NCBI RefSeq assembly: GCF_000271845.1 | Contig: NZ_JH719395.1 | Coordinates: forward strand, 1,794,146 to 1,858,145 | Direction of reading: 5' to 3' | Length of the DNA stretch: 64,000 bases | Source of the DNA: Rhizobium leguminosarum bv. trifolii WSM2297 | GTDB lineage: Bacteria; Pseudomonadota; Alphaproteobacteria; Rhizobiales; Rhizobiaceae | Shown here: one piece after another, positions 44,927 to 54,300 of the stretch | Layout of the letters: every line of letters starts with the position of its first letter | Numbering within the stretch: position 1 is the stretch's first letter | Notes under the pieces: model-generated | Databases searched by the model: none | The model's input: only the letters and a program-made list of their open reading frames with translations | Told to the model about the DNA's origin: nothing | Made by a program: the position numbers and the translations under genes

Positions 44927-45583
44927 TCAGTCGATTTCGTCGACTGCGGGCGTCTCCCTGATGTCCAGATCGAAGAAGCTCTCGTCCTTCTTATTGATCA
45001 CGGAATCCTGCCACGCGGCGACGAGCCATCCCTCGTGCTTTTTGGAAATTTCCCGGAAGCACAGTTGTTTTTCGGACTGATAGTAGGCGGCAAGCTTTTG
45101 ATTGGAACCCCTGTCGAACTCGTCGGGGTGCGCCTTCACCATGACGAGAAGCCCTGGGCGACTGATGACGTGCTGCGCTTCCCGGAAGAGTCGGAGAGCG
45201 ATGCCATGCCCTCGCAATGAAGGGTTCACCCATAGCCGTTCCAGATAAGCGACCGCATCGAGTTCGTCTAGGTCGGCTTCCTTCTTCAGCGCCTTCGCGA
45301 GGAAAGGCTTGTCATCGACGAGTATCCGACAGGCAATCGCGGCGTGATGACTACGCTCGTCGAAGACGTCGAAATAGCCTTCGTCCTCGTTGTCCTCCGG
45401 CAGATATCCTGGCTGGAAAATAAAGCCCTTAAGATGGGCAAGGGATGGTCCCGGCACATCCTCATCGGCTGAGTATCGTCTCAGGACAACGGAAAAGTCG
45501 AGGACGCTTGGCGCCTCAGGATGTTTGCTGAAGATCGTTTCGACTTTCAGGAAGCTCTCGTCGTCGGGGATTTCTTCATCCAT
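44927..45583 (-). CDS. GNAT-like acetyltransferase domain protein
   Basis: A 218-residue protein. Residues 95-150 carry a GNAT motif A: YLERLWVNPSLRGHGIALRLFREAQ, with the R-G-x-G-[IA] acetyl-CoA loop. The N-terminal 60 residues are acidic and not related to a known domain. GGAGCG precedes the ATG at 45,583, which is preferred to the longer frame. Substrate unknown. It converges on the SRAP operon. Confidence 0.65.
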   Translation of the reverse strand: MDEEIPDDESFLKVETIFSKHPEAPSVLDFSVVLRRYSADEDVPGPSLAHLKGFIFQPGYLPEDNEDEGYFDVFDERSHHAAIACRILVDDKPFLAKALKKEADLDELDAVAYLERLWVNPSLRGHGIALRLFREAQHVISRPGLLVMVKAHPDEFDRGSNQKLAAYYQSEKQLCFREISKKHEGWLVAAWQDSVINKKDESFFDLDIRETPAVDEID

Positions 45584-46097
45584 CTGCGTTGACGCTCCTG
45601 GAGCCACATCGCGCTCCACTAAAATAAGAAACTCCGGGAGGACGGATTTTCCACCGCTGTCCCGGAGTCCATGGGCGCTCTCACGGCCGTCCGGCTTACG
45701 CCGACCCGGTGATCGTGATTTCCTGATTTCTGGTATCGCGCGACGCCCTTAAGATCAAGAGATTGCCACATCCGGACCATGGTTTAAGCCGCATCCATGC
45801 GCTTGACGACGTCCCGACCACACCATGCGTGATCATGTGTGCGGCTTTTCACCGGGGCTGGGATGGGATTTCGCGGGTCGTCTCGATCGATGTCAGAGAC
45901 ATATTCCGATCGTATTCCTCGCCGTGATAGTTCGGATCAATCGGCAGCTCGTCCGGCCGGAGTGGAGGACCGCAGCCCAATCGAACCGACGCTCCGTGGC
46001 CTCAGGAGGGCGGTGCTCACGGTGAACCCTATCCCGCCCTTGGGCCAATGAGACGCATCAATGGTCTCCCAATCGGACCTAGCCAACGGCGTGTCCT
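45584..46097. other. Intergenic region without a convincing gene
   Basis: Short open frames on the plus strand (for example 45,825-46,025) have no motif or clear ribosome site. No strong inverted repeat was noticed. Confidence 0.4.
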
Positions 46098-46382
46098 CTA
46101 CCCGGCAACCACCGCGACAAGCTTCTTACTGACCAGGCATTTATCCAGCAAACTCGCGGACCCGTTAAGAACGAGGATCGTCGCAGCGACATCCGGCACC
46201 CGGAGCACAACTTCATAGACAGCTAGTTCGGCATCGCGATTGGGATCATCCCTCAGGAGATCTTCGTGATGTTCTAAAGCTTCGGCCTGACACTGTTCCA
46301 GGGCTCCATGTGTCATAAGCTGGTCGAGAGCTCGTCGATATCCAAGCGCGGCTAACGAATCCTTACGGTCGCGAAGAACCAA
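46098..46382 (-). CDS. Possible small protein of unknown function
   Basis: A 94-residue frame, mostly helical and acidic in the middle (EALEHHEDLLRDDPNRDAE), with a hydrophobic end. The coding character is fair but there is no recognisable motif and the ribosome site is poor. Confidence 0.35.
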   Translation of the reverse strand: MVLRDRKDSLAALGYRRALDQLMTHGALEQCQAEALEHHEDLLRDDPNRDAELAVYEVVLRVPDVAATILVLNGSASLLDKCLVSKKLVAVVAG

Positions 46383-46442
46383 AGCTGGGTTTCAAGCCAG
46401 TCCGGGATCCAGAGAAGGCCATCGCGCCAAGCGCCAGCGGCT

Positions 46443-46610
46443 TTAAGCTGCCTTCGCCATCCCACTCCGCACAAGCTTCACGGTAAGATGGGTCACAACA
46501 TCGGCTGCCAAAGCGAGAAGTCGCTCACGTTCTTCCGTCATCATTGAAACCATACGCTCGAGCTCTTCATCAAGGATCTGCGACACCTCGACTTCCAGTC
46601 GTTCGGACAT
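46443..46610 (-). CDS. Short helical protein (55 aa)
   Basis: A 55-residue frame: SERLEVEVSQILDEELERMV, SMMTEERERLLALAADVV, then a basic end (VKLVRSGMAKAA). It is almost certainly one or two amphipathic helices and resembles no family I can name. The coding pattern (GC-rich third positions, heptad-like Leu/Met spacing) supports a real gene although the ribosome site is weak. Confidence 0.45.
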   Translation of the reverse strand: MSERLEVEVSQILDEELERMVSMMTEERERLLALAADVVTHLTVKLVRSGMAKAA

Positions 46611-46638
46611 TGACTCGTGCGCACCAGAGCGTCAGCAA

Positions 46639-47076
46639 TTACCATAGCGGACGCCGCAGGGCCGAAAGGCTTCTCCTGAGGACCGACCAAATAGATGTCT
46701 TAATTGACGATCTCGCCGCGCGACGTAGGCATTGGACAAAAAAGTAATGCTGACGCCCTCGTCCATTATTCTCATCAACTGCTGTCGAGAAACCGACCAG
46801 AGCGTTCGCCTCGGCGACACCCTGGTAAAGGCCCTGAGTCCAAGCGAGCATGTGCGCTTCGGACTCGAAGTCGGCTCTATCGGCCCGAACTTCGACATAT
46901 GCGCCGTCGAGGAGGAAATGGCCTAAAGCTAGTTGCTCCTCGGCGGGTCCGAAATCGCGTTGCAACGGCCTCATCTCGGCGCTTCCCGCTGCAAGCCCTT
47001 CTGCTCGTCCAGCTTCGTAGCAATCCTCTACAGAGAAAAGCAGTAGATTTCGAATGTCAGCCTGATTGTATTTCAT
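46639..47076 (-). CDS. Unknown protein
   Basis: A 145-residue frame starting KYNQADIRNLLLFSVEDCYEAGRAEG, with GAGGA 5 bases before the ATG at 47,076. The first 95 residues look coding; the last 50 (basic, Arg/Ser-rich) look like frame run-on, so the gene may be truncated or frameshifted near 46,800. It lies between the recombinase operon and the cargo. Function unknown. Confidence 0.45.
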   Translation of the reverse strand: MKYNQADIRNLLLFSVEDCYEAGRAEGLAAGSAEMRPLQRDFGPAEEQLALGHFLLDGAYVEVRADRADFESEAHMLAWTQGLYQGVAEANALVGFSTAVDENNGRGRQHYFFVQCLRRAARSSIKTSIWSVLRRSLSALRRPLW

Positions 47077-47149
47077 GGGGTTCCTCACCCTGTGCGGCTA
47101 TCATAATAAATGCAGACGTTTTGAAACTGTCGCTGCAATCTCGCGCCCG

Positions 47150-48826
47150 TCAGAGCTGACCGACAGGCTCCAATCGCAAGGCGTCAATGACCTGTTGCAA
47201 AAGTACCGCGGCAGCGGCTCTGTCGCCGCTCGCGATCATGCGGTCAGCTTCCGAAAGCTTGGAATGTTGCACCACGCGCTCTGTGAGCGTGCTTCTTAGT
47301 CTTTCTAGCGAGCGCTCCCGGTCTTCCGGTGAACGGACCAACACACGCCCGTCCTTCGTTAACCTTCGATTGAGAACGGAGTTGAGATAAGGCCGCAAGG
47401 ACATGGGATGCGAGTGTCCCATTAGTTCGACCGCCATCATCAGCACCTGGTTCTCCCAGGCTTCCGAGCGGTTGACAGTGACGCCCTCCTCCGCAAGCAT
47501 ATCGAGCTGAAGCTCAATTACCTCGGTGATGAACCGCGCTCGAAGGCGATGTATGTTTGCATTCTCGACGCCCGCTTCCGCGAATACCCCGCCACCGATC
47601 CGAGTGACGCTGTCCTCGCTGAGCGGCCCTCCCTCTTCGGAGAGGAATACCGCGTCGTCGTTCGAATTGCGACCGATCCTTCTTTCCGAGACGATTTTCT
47701 GGCGCTGAGGATCAGTGTAAATGAAGGCGACAATGCTTAGCACTAGCTCCTTGTTGAAACGCAGGGTTCCTACGCCCTGATTTTTTCGAACAACTTTAAC
47801 CTGAAGATGCGATCGGGCGTTTGATCCGATAAACGGCGCCAGTTCATCAAGATTAGGAAAATCGCCGACCTTCAGTTGGACGATTTCGCTGACACGTGCA
47901 CCTGTTTCCAAGGCGACGAGAAGCATCAGCAAGTTTCGAGCTGAGTTGCGCCCGCTTGCCTCTGCCTTTGTAAGCAAGCTCTCCACCTCGGTCGCGGTTG
48001 GCGTATGTCGGCTTCCGAAAGTGCTGGTTTCGCCCGGCTCCAGAAGACGGGAAACCCATTTCAGGTAGGAATGCCCGTGCGGCAGCTTTACCTCGACCTC
48101 GTTGCTACCCAGTGGAAAAGTGTAGTCCTCCGGAAGATTGCTATACTCGTGGCGAGAGCGCACCTGGACATGATAGAGCAAATGACCTTGCTCCTCCGCC
48201 CATTTGAAAAAATCGTGCACAACGGAAATGCAGTAGTTTCTACGAGCGACCCCGATGCCCGCCGATGTCATAGCGATCTGCCAAGCGAGCAACAACTCGT
48301 CATTCACCGCTTTGTCTCGAACGTTCCTCTTGTGTTGTAGTCGACGGAAAATTCGAAGCGCCTTTACGGCTTGCTCTACGCTTGAGGCTTCTTGCTTCTC
48401 CCAGACGACAAGGTGGCGAGCGTAATCGGCAACCCATTCATCCAGTCCGCCGTTCCAGCAGAGCGTGGGGATGGTATAGGTTTGCTTCGTGATCAAGCCA
48501 ACCGCCACATCCACCATCAGGATGGCACCCGTGTTGAGCTTCCGCTTGAACACGACGATCGAGGCATCACTGGCGGGCTCGACACCCTGGCGGTGGACAG
48601 CCTTCCTACGGTACTGCTTTTCCCATTTTTCGATCCGCGTACGAAGCGCTGGGCTTTGGGTCAGTGTCTTTGGCGAACAACCGATCCGCTCCGCAAACCA
48701 TTGGCGCGAGAAGCGGTGGTTGTAGCTCGGCACAACCGCCGGGTCAGCTTCAGCGAGCACACAGTCGAGGCGTTCGCGGTACAATTTGCTCAGCGTCGCA
48801 GTTGAAGGCGTGATCGACACAGTCAT
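47150..48826 (-). CDS. Tyrosine recombinase of the GInt-type gin operon (558 aa)
   Basis: A 558-residue tyrosine recombinase. The catalytic residues are all visible: Arg in TGARVSEIVQLKVGDF, His-x-x-Arg in NIHRLRARF, His in LMGHSHPMS and the Tyr nucleophile in SLRPYLN. The N-terminal 80 residues contain RQWFAERIGCSPKTLTQSP, an HTH-like segment of the same type as the repeats of the 1430-aa protein. It is last of the four overlapping genes; its start overlaps the 180-aa gene by 4 bases. It is the member most likely to cut DNA. Known GInt elements need all four gin products for integration and excision. Confidence 0.85.
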   Translation of the reverse strand: MTVSITPSTATLSKLYRERLDCVLAEADPAVVPSYNHRFSRQWFAERIGCSPKTLTQSPALRTRIEKWEKQYRRKAVHRQGVEPASDASIVVFKRKLNTGAILMVDVAVGLITKQTYTIPTLCWNGGLDEWVADYARHLVVWEKQEASSVEQAVKALRIFRRLQHKRNVRDKAVNDELLLAWQIAMTSAGIGVARRNYCISVVHDFFKWAEEQGHLLYHVQVRSRHEYSNLPEDYTFPLGSNEVEVKLPHGHSYLKWVSRLLEPGETSTFGSRHTPTATEVESLLTKAEASGRNSARNLLMLLVALETGARVSEIVQLKVGDFPNLDELAPFIGSNARSHLQVKVVRKNQGVGTLRFNKELVLSIVAFIYTDPQRQKIVSERRIGRNSNDDAVFLSEEGGPLSEDSVTRIGGGVFAEAGVENANIHRLRARFITEVIELQLDMLAEEGVTVNRSEAWENQVLMMAVELMGHSHPMSLRPYLNSVLNRRLTKDGRVLVRSPEDRERSLERLRSTLTERVVQHSKLSEADRMIASGDRAAAAVLLQQVIDALRLEPVGQL

Positions 48827-49365
48827 TCCACGACTTGGAGGAGGTTCTGCTTTTGGGACAGCATCCTTTTGAGCTGAGCGTTCTCCCTTTCTGCGGTCGC
48901 CAGTTTCCGCTCATTCTCGTCACTCCTGACTTGCAATGCCTGTCGCTGCTGGCGCTCCGCTTCCATGGCATGCTTCGCTTCATGGTACTGCGTGGCAGTC
49001 GCAATGAGCCTCTGCTGCGCTTCACTAAGTTTGTCTTCAGCCACAAGGCGCCTCTCCTTCTCAGTCTTGTATTCCCGCGGCTTGGCAGTGCCCTTCCCAT
49101 CGGCATTGGAGTCAGCGATTTCACGCGCGTCTCGGAGTTTGCAGAGAAGCTCATTGATGTAACGGACCGCGCCGCCGTACGCCTTTGATTGCATGTTCCA
49201 GTCGCGCTTCGACGAGACGGCGTAGATCCCAAACTCTGGACACGACCAATCACGAACTTCGCTGAATGACTTAGGGAGAGTGACCTCTGGCGGCACACCA
49301 GCCACCAACCATTCGAGATAACGGGCTCGCATCAAGGCGAGACGCTCATTGACCGACAGCGACAT
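48823..49365 (-). CDS. Small helical/coiled-coil protein of the GInt-type gin operon (180 aa)
   Basis: A 180-residue protein. Residues 1-75 contain ERLALMRARYLEWLVAGVPP and YGGAVRYINELLCKLRDA, resembling one half of the repeat module of the large recombinase-like protein. Residues 95-175 form a long, highly charged coiled coil (EKERRLVAEDKLSEAQQRL and so on). It matches the small helix-loop-helix partner described for GInt elements. Its likely job is to help assemble the three recombinases on the element ends. It overlaps the 558-aa recombinase gene by 4 bases. Confidence 0.75.
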   Translation of the reverse strand: MSLSVNERLALMRARYLEWLVAGVPPEVTLPKSFSEVRDWSCPEFGIYAVSSKRDWNMQSKAYGGAVRYINELLCKLRDAREIADSNADGKGTAKPREYKTEKERRLVAEDKLSEAQQRLIATATQYHEAKHAMEAERQQRQALQVRSDENERKLATAERENAQLKRMLSQKQNLLQVVE

Positions 49366-49397
49366 TTGAAATTCTCCAGGTGAGACAGATTGGGGGA

Positions 49398-51380
49398 CTA
49401 CGCCGCAGTTCCATCTCGAAAGCTGCGCAGCGCGACTACGTTTGCGGCTTGCAACTCACCGAAGATGGTGGGCGCATCATCGTTTGCAGCCATCGTTCCG
49501 TAGTGAATCTCTTCATCTACGAAGCTGAGGTTCTCCGGCCCAATGAGCGCCCATGGGCAACCGGGGCAGACTGTGGGTCCTGCGGAAGCATAGTCTGGCC
49601 CAACTGAACGCGGTTCGAAGCCTGCAAGCTTACGGCAGGCGGCCTTGCCGCAGCCGTTTTCGGTTCGTGGGCAGCAACACGTCACCCAAGCCTTTGGTGT
49701 AAGGACAACACTCATCTTATCCAACTGACGGATAACCGTTTTCGCCAACACCTCCGGCACGATCTGGACCTCGGAAAACTTCGTGCGAAGACGCTTCGCA
49801 AGCTTGTTCAGTCTGTCACCCATCGGCCCCGCATACGTTGTTCTGCCTGTTACCAAGTCACGAACAACCTCAATGCGAAAATTCCAGATCTCTTTCGTCC
49901 ATGTTCGGGCGTTGTCGTGGTCCAACATCACGTAGTCGTTCGTGGTCTCGAGGCTGAAATGCCGCAGGTGATGCGACAGGCTCTCGAACTTCCCTTTGTA
50001 TCGCCAGATGTAGAGGACGGCGAAGAACCTCCGAAACTGGCGAGTCTGCCAATGCCAGCTTAGTTTTTGCCCACTGTCATCATCCACTTCATATTCGACA
50101 GCACCAACCGACCGCGCAAACTCGTTGAGATGCTGTTCAGGAACGAGAGTCGCAGTCTTGCCAGATACGGGATCGACGTATTCGAAAAGCAGTGATTCAG
50201 GATCGAGTTCCGCCGCATCGAAGGAACAAAGCGCATCCACGGCCCTCGCAACGATGTTAGGGATAGGAATCCACGTCCTGAGGCGCTCATTCTTGTTTAT
50301 GTAGCACCTCATCCACCATCCGTCGGCGTCGTTCCCTGCCAGAGAATCCCGCTCCAGCATCTTGATCTCGTCCATTCGCCGAGCGGTGAACGCCGAAATA
50401 AGGATGAAGCACGCTTGAGAGAGCTTCGCGATCTGCCGTCTGAGTGCTTCCGCGTCTTTCCGGTGCCAGGCACCCGCTTTCCTGGCCGCGAGGTTAGCGT
50501 GATACAGGTCGCGGATCCGTTGGCAGTTCTGCGCCACAAAGCGCACCGCTTGTTCAAGCAAGGTCATTACAAGCGCGGGAGGCGGTATTGGCGTCCGGTC
50601 GCTCGTAATCCCTAACTCGATTGCCTTTTTCGAGGGCCCTTCGGGAAAAGGACGAAACCGGATCGATGGAGCTTTGATGAAAGCACGCAAAGCGTACAGG
50701 GCATCGAATAGGCTGGTGATCAAGTTGATTTGCGTCCAGACAACCGGCTTCTCCTTGGCCGCTGCTACGGAGACGATCGTCTTTCCGTTAAGTCTGGCAG
50801 TGGCAGCTTTCAGTTCGGAGTGAAGTTCGCGCCGCGCCCAATTCAACGGAAGATTACAGGCTTCGATAAGCCGATCGAGAATGAAATCCTTCTTTCGGGG
50901 ACGCAAATAGTCCAGAGGAACGTCCTGCCAGGTATCGTATTCCGCCAGTTTCGTCTTGATGATCGTTGACGCCCTAAGGATGCCGTCAACGCCCATGGCA
51001 CCTTCGGCGCAAATCATCTCGATATCGAGTGCGGTGCAAGCCGAAAAGGAGTAGAAGCCGCGCGCGGTAAGACCGTAGCAGATGTGCAAGAGAGTCTTTG
51101 CATAGCCGTAGTGTGTGACGGCCGTCCCGATACTGGCGTAGCCCGCGGCGCGGATCCAAAAGAGCAGCTCCTTGGCAGTCGCATACAGTAAGGGGTGTTC
51201 AATTAGAGACCGTCCGTCAGCCATCTTCACATCGAAGTAGACTGTGATTTCCTTCCCATCTGCGTCACGCAGGATCCATTCATGCTGCTCGTATCCGGAG
51301 CCAAGCCAAACGCGCCGACGACTATCGGGATCGATCGCCGCGCTCTTGTCCTTGACTGTTGTGTTTAGACGGACTGGCAT
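49398..51380 (-). CDS. Tyrosine recombinase-like protein of the GInt-type gin operon (660 aa)
   Basis: A 660-residue protein with the tyrosine-recombinase fold in residues 280-500: Arg in FTARRMDEIKML, then TRQFRRFFAVLYIWRYKG where the usual HxxR is RxxR (RQFR), His in SHHLRHFSLETT and Tyr in TNDYVMLDH. The C-terminal 90 residues hold a Cys cluster (TCCCPRTENGCGKAACRKL, later VCPGCPW) that suggests zinc binding. The first codon overlaps the stop of the 1430-aa gene. It is the second of the gin-like genes and has most active-site residues, but the changed His makes full activity uncertain. Confidence 0.82.
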   Translation of the reverse strand: MPVRLNTTVKDKSAAIDPDSRRRVWLGSGYEQHEWILRDADGKEITVYFDVKMADGRSLIEHPLLYATAKELLFWIRAAGYASIGTAVTHYGYAKTLLHICYGLTARGFYSFSACTALDIEMICAEGAMGVDGILRASTIIKTKLAEYDTWQDVPLDYLRPRKKDFILDRLIEACNLPLNWARRELHSELKAATARLNGKTIVSVAAAKEKPVVWTQINLITSLFDALYALRAFIKAPSIRFRPFPEGPSKKAIELGITSDRTPIPPPALVMTLLEQAVRFVAQNCQRIRDLYHANLAARKAGAWHRKDAEALRRQIAKLSQACFILISAFTARRMDEIKMLERDSLAGNDADGWWMRCYINKNERLRTWIPIPNIVARAVDALCSFDAAELDPESLLFEYVDPVSGKTATLVPEQHLNEFARSVGAVEYEVDDDSGQKLSWHWQTRQFRRFFAVLYIWRYKGKFESLSHHLRHFSLETTNDYVMLDHDNARTWTKEIWNFRIEVVRDLVTGRTTYAGPMGDRLNKLAKRLRTKFSEVQIVPEVLAKTVIRQLDKMSVVLTPKAWVTCCCPRTENGCGKAACRKLAGFEPRSVGPDYASAGPTVCPGCPWALIGPENLSFVDEEIHYGTMAANDDAPTIFGELQAANVVALRSFRDGTAA

Positions 51381-54300
51381 CAGAATAACCTCATTGGTTT
51401 GAAATTTTCATTCATCATCATCTCGCTGCAGATTTTCGAAGCGGCGCTCCACACAGACGAGAAAGATTGCCGCATCTTGGTTTCCACGGCATCGCAGAAG
51501 CACAACCAGGGCAGCCATACCTTTTCCCAGCGTTCGGGCCTGTCGCGGATCCAATCGCCCTCTACTAGGCGGAGCGAGAGCTGCCAAAGTTGCAGAAGCG
51601 CAATTTCTTTGGGAATGGCGATCAAGATGAGTTGCGGGCACCCACTGACGCAATCAAGGGACTGGCAGATTTTCCCATCGTTCCCTGGCTTGCCGTACCG
51701 ATCAGCGCATAACGTACCCAGGCCAGTACGCATGACTGCTTCTACTCGACGTGTCATCCCTTCTGAATCGACACCCAAAAACGCCTCGGCTTCTTCAACG
51801 TTGCGAATTACTACCGTCTCCATCGCATGCATGAAGAGCCGGATGTCCGTATCGCGGAGGTATCGGATAGGATACTTGTTTACGTATCCTTCATGTACCC
51901 TCTCTCCATGCTGCCCAAGGGCGCGAGAAAGATGAGTTCCGCCATCGGATTCCAGCGCGGCCTTGAGTAGAACCGAAGGCCGAAGCATGTTGGGCGTGAT
52001 TTTGAGGCCATCAAGCTCGGCAACTTCCGAGACGATCCTCTTGAACTCTGAACGAAATGCCCATTCCTCGATGCATTTGAACTGATCGTCAGACCCTCTG
52101 ACCTTAAAGAGCATACGTGCATTGTCGCCCGTAGCGACAACTGAACCGAACGCACCGTTAATCCACTTCAATCCGACAATTGCGTCGGAGCGATCTTCCA
52201 GCACTGCAAATATTGGCTTCCCGCCAGCACGTGCCTTGTAGCCGGTTACCTTGCTATGGTGCGGCTCTTCCGCAGGCTCGATAGAGTTGACGTGAAGCGT
52301 CCTTCCCACGGAGACGTTACTGCCCGAACCTATTAGGTAGAGGGCGAGGACTGCCGAAATAGTACGGGGACTGGGAGTGAGAAATTCTTGAAAATCTCTG
52401 GTTCCAATTCCCGCCAACCTCGCGATCTTCTTAAGGAGAAAGATGCGGTAGGGATCGTTTGTCCTACGCCCCCCCGATGGGCATAGGGAACCACAATGGC
52501 TCTCCACGGTCTTCAGAACATCAGCAAGATCTTGCTCATGGTTGTCGCTCATTGGCGGATATCGGACTGACGGCTTCGAGGGCTCAGGATGCTCTCCCCG
52601 TGAGATGATCTCAACGTCGCCCCCGAGGTCATTCCCCCGCCCCAGTAGCCGGCGTCCTCTTTCCCAGATTGCTCGGCCGCGCTTCATTATGGACGCGCAA
52701 GCTGCGCTAATTGCATCCAACCGTTTATCAAGAACTTTCAGGATGACTTGTGCGGGGTTCTCAGCAACCTTTATATCCTGCCTGTTGAGTTCCTCTCGGA
52801 GCACGTGACTGAAGGCAGATCGATCCTTCTCCGATATATCGATTTGTCTCACCGACGCTGCTTGCTGAAGCTGGGAGGTGGCAAAGTGAAGATAATCGTC
52901 GACGTTTGAGCCTGAGCGAAGGTTCACCGTCGACTGTGTGACTTCGGCCAAGGAAAGCAGATGTGAGCCACTTTTTTCTCGATATTGCGGGATACCACGC
53001 GTTACTGGGGGGAACACTCCGTTGTTGCTGAGATTTACGATCACAACATTAGCGTTGGCCAATCGCGTGTTCCTCGAGCGAATGTTGGAGTACCGTCCCT
53101 CCAAGAAGTCTCGGAATTCCTGCGTAACTGCTATGGTGAAGTCGTCCGCGAGATCTTTGAGAGGAAGTCCTGCCTCCACCGCGTGGCGGACTGCCGTACA
53201 ATGCTCCGACGCGTTTCTCCCCATGAATCCCAGCAACGTCAGCAAGGAAGAATAATGGCCCTTCGCGTATTCCTTTGCGCTCTTCTCGTAAATCGAACCG
53301 AACGTTCGCGCGACTCGCTGAGCGACCCGATGAGACCAACCCATCTCCAAAAGAGAGTTGAACCTGAACATTCGACCCGCTGCTCTGACCACCAAGCCAT
53401 CTGCCGCTCTGGCTTTGGCAAGCAGCGCCTGTGTCTTAAGAACGAGTTCGATATATGGAGAACGCGCCAGAGTACCTCGAGCAAAGCCGAGCTTTTCCTC
53501 AAGCGACCTCCGATTGATTCGCTTCCCATCCTGGCAAAAATCCACGTCGGTCTGCAGAGCTACACGGAGTGCCTCAAGGCGATCGACGTCCAAGCGAGAT
53601 CGATATGACGTCTCGCTGACTTTCGCATCATACTCCGCTATAAGCTGCAAAATCGCGCTGCTTCGCTTCAGGACTGTGTGATTGTTGCTTAGGCCGAACT
53701 CGGTGAGGAATTGTTGGCGACTTACCTTCCCCAAATGGGTTTCCAAAGTTCCATCACGCATCTGCTCCAAGAACCACGTGCGCATGCTCGGAATTTTACT
53801 CGAGATGGAACCGCCTTCCGGACCCAATGTCGCATCGTAATCTCTGAACACACTTTGTAGGGTTTGAGTTCCGAGCGTCGTAAGTCCCAGTTTTCTCGCG
53901 ATGCTCTTTTTCTGTATCGTGCCGGAAGCATTGCGATCGAGCTGGCCAGCAACAATTTGCCGATTCAATTCCCGAACCACTCGATATGCGGCGCTTCCGC
54001 GTCGATATTCTTGATGAACTGCCAGCTCAGGATGTTGCTCCAAAACCGCTGCGAGGTTCTCGTCCCTGGTTATGAGAATGCCCTGGGCGGATTCCTCCTC
54101 CAGCATTTCTGTCACGGCTTCGTAATCATGGATGATTTCGTAGCATTTACTTAGTTGTAATGAAGAGAGCCCGGTAGCATGGCGGAGGTAGCCTCGGTCA
54201 ATTTGCAGCAAACTAGCTTCAGTGTGGGGAACCATGCGCTCCGCTAAACATCTGTTCAGTACCCTGACCACGATCGCTTTGGCGCCGTGGTCAGGGTATT

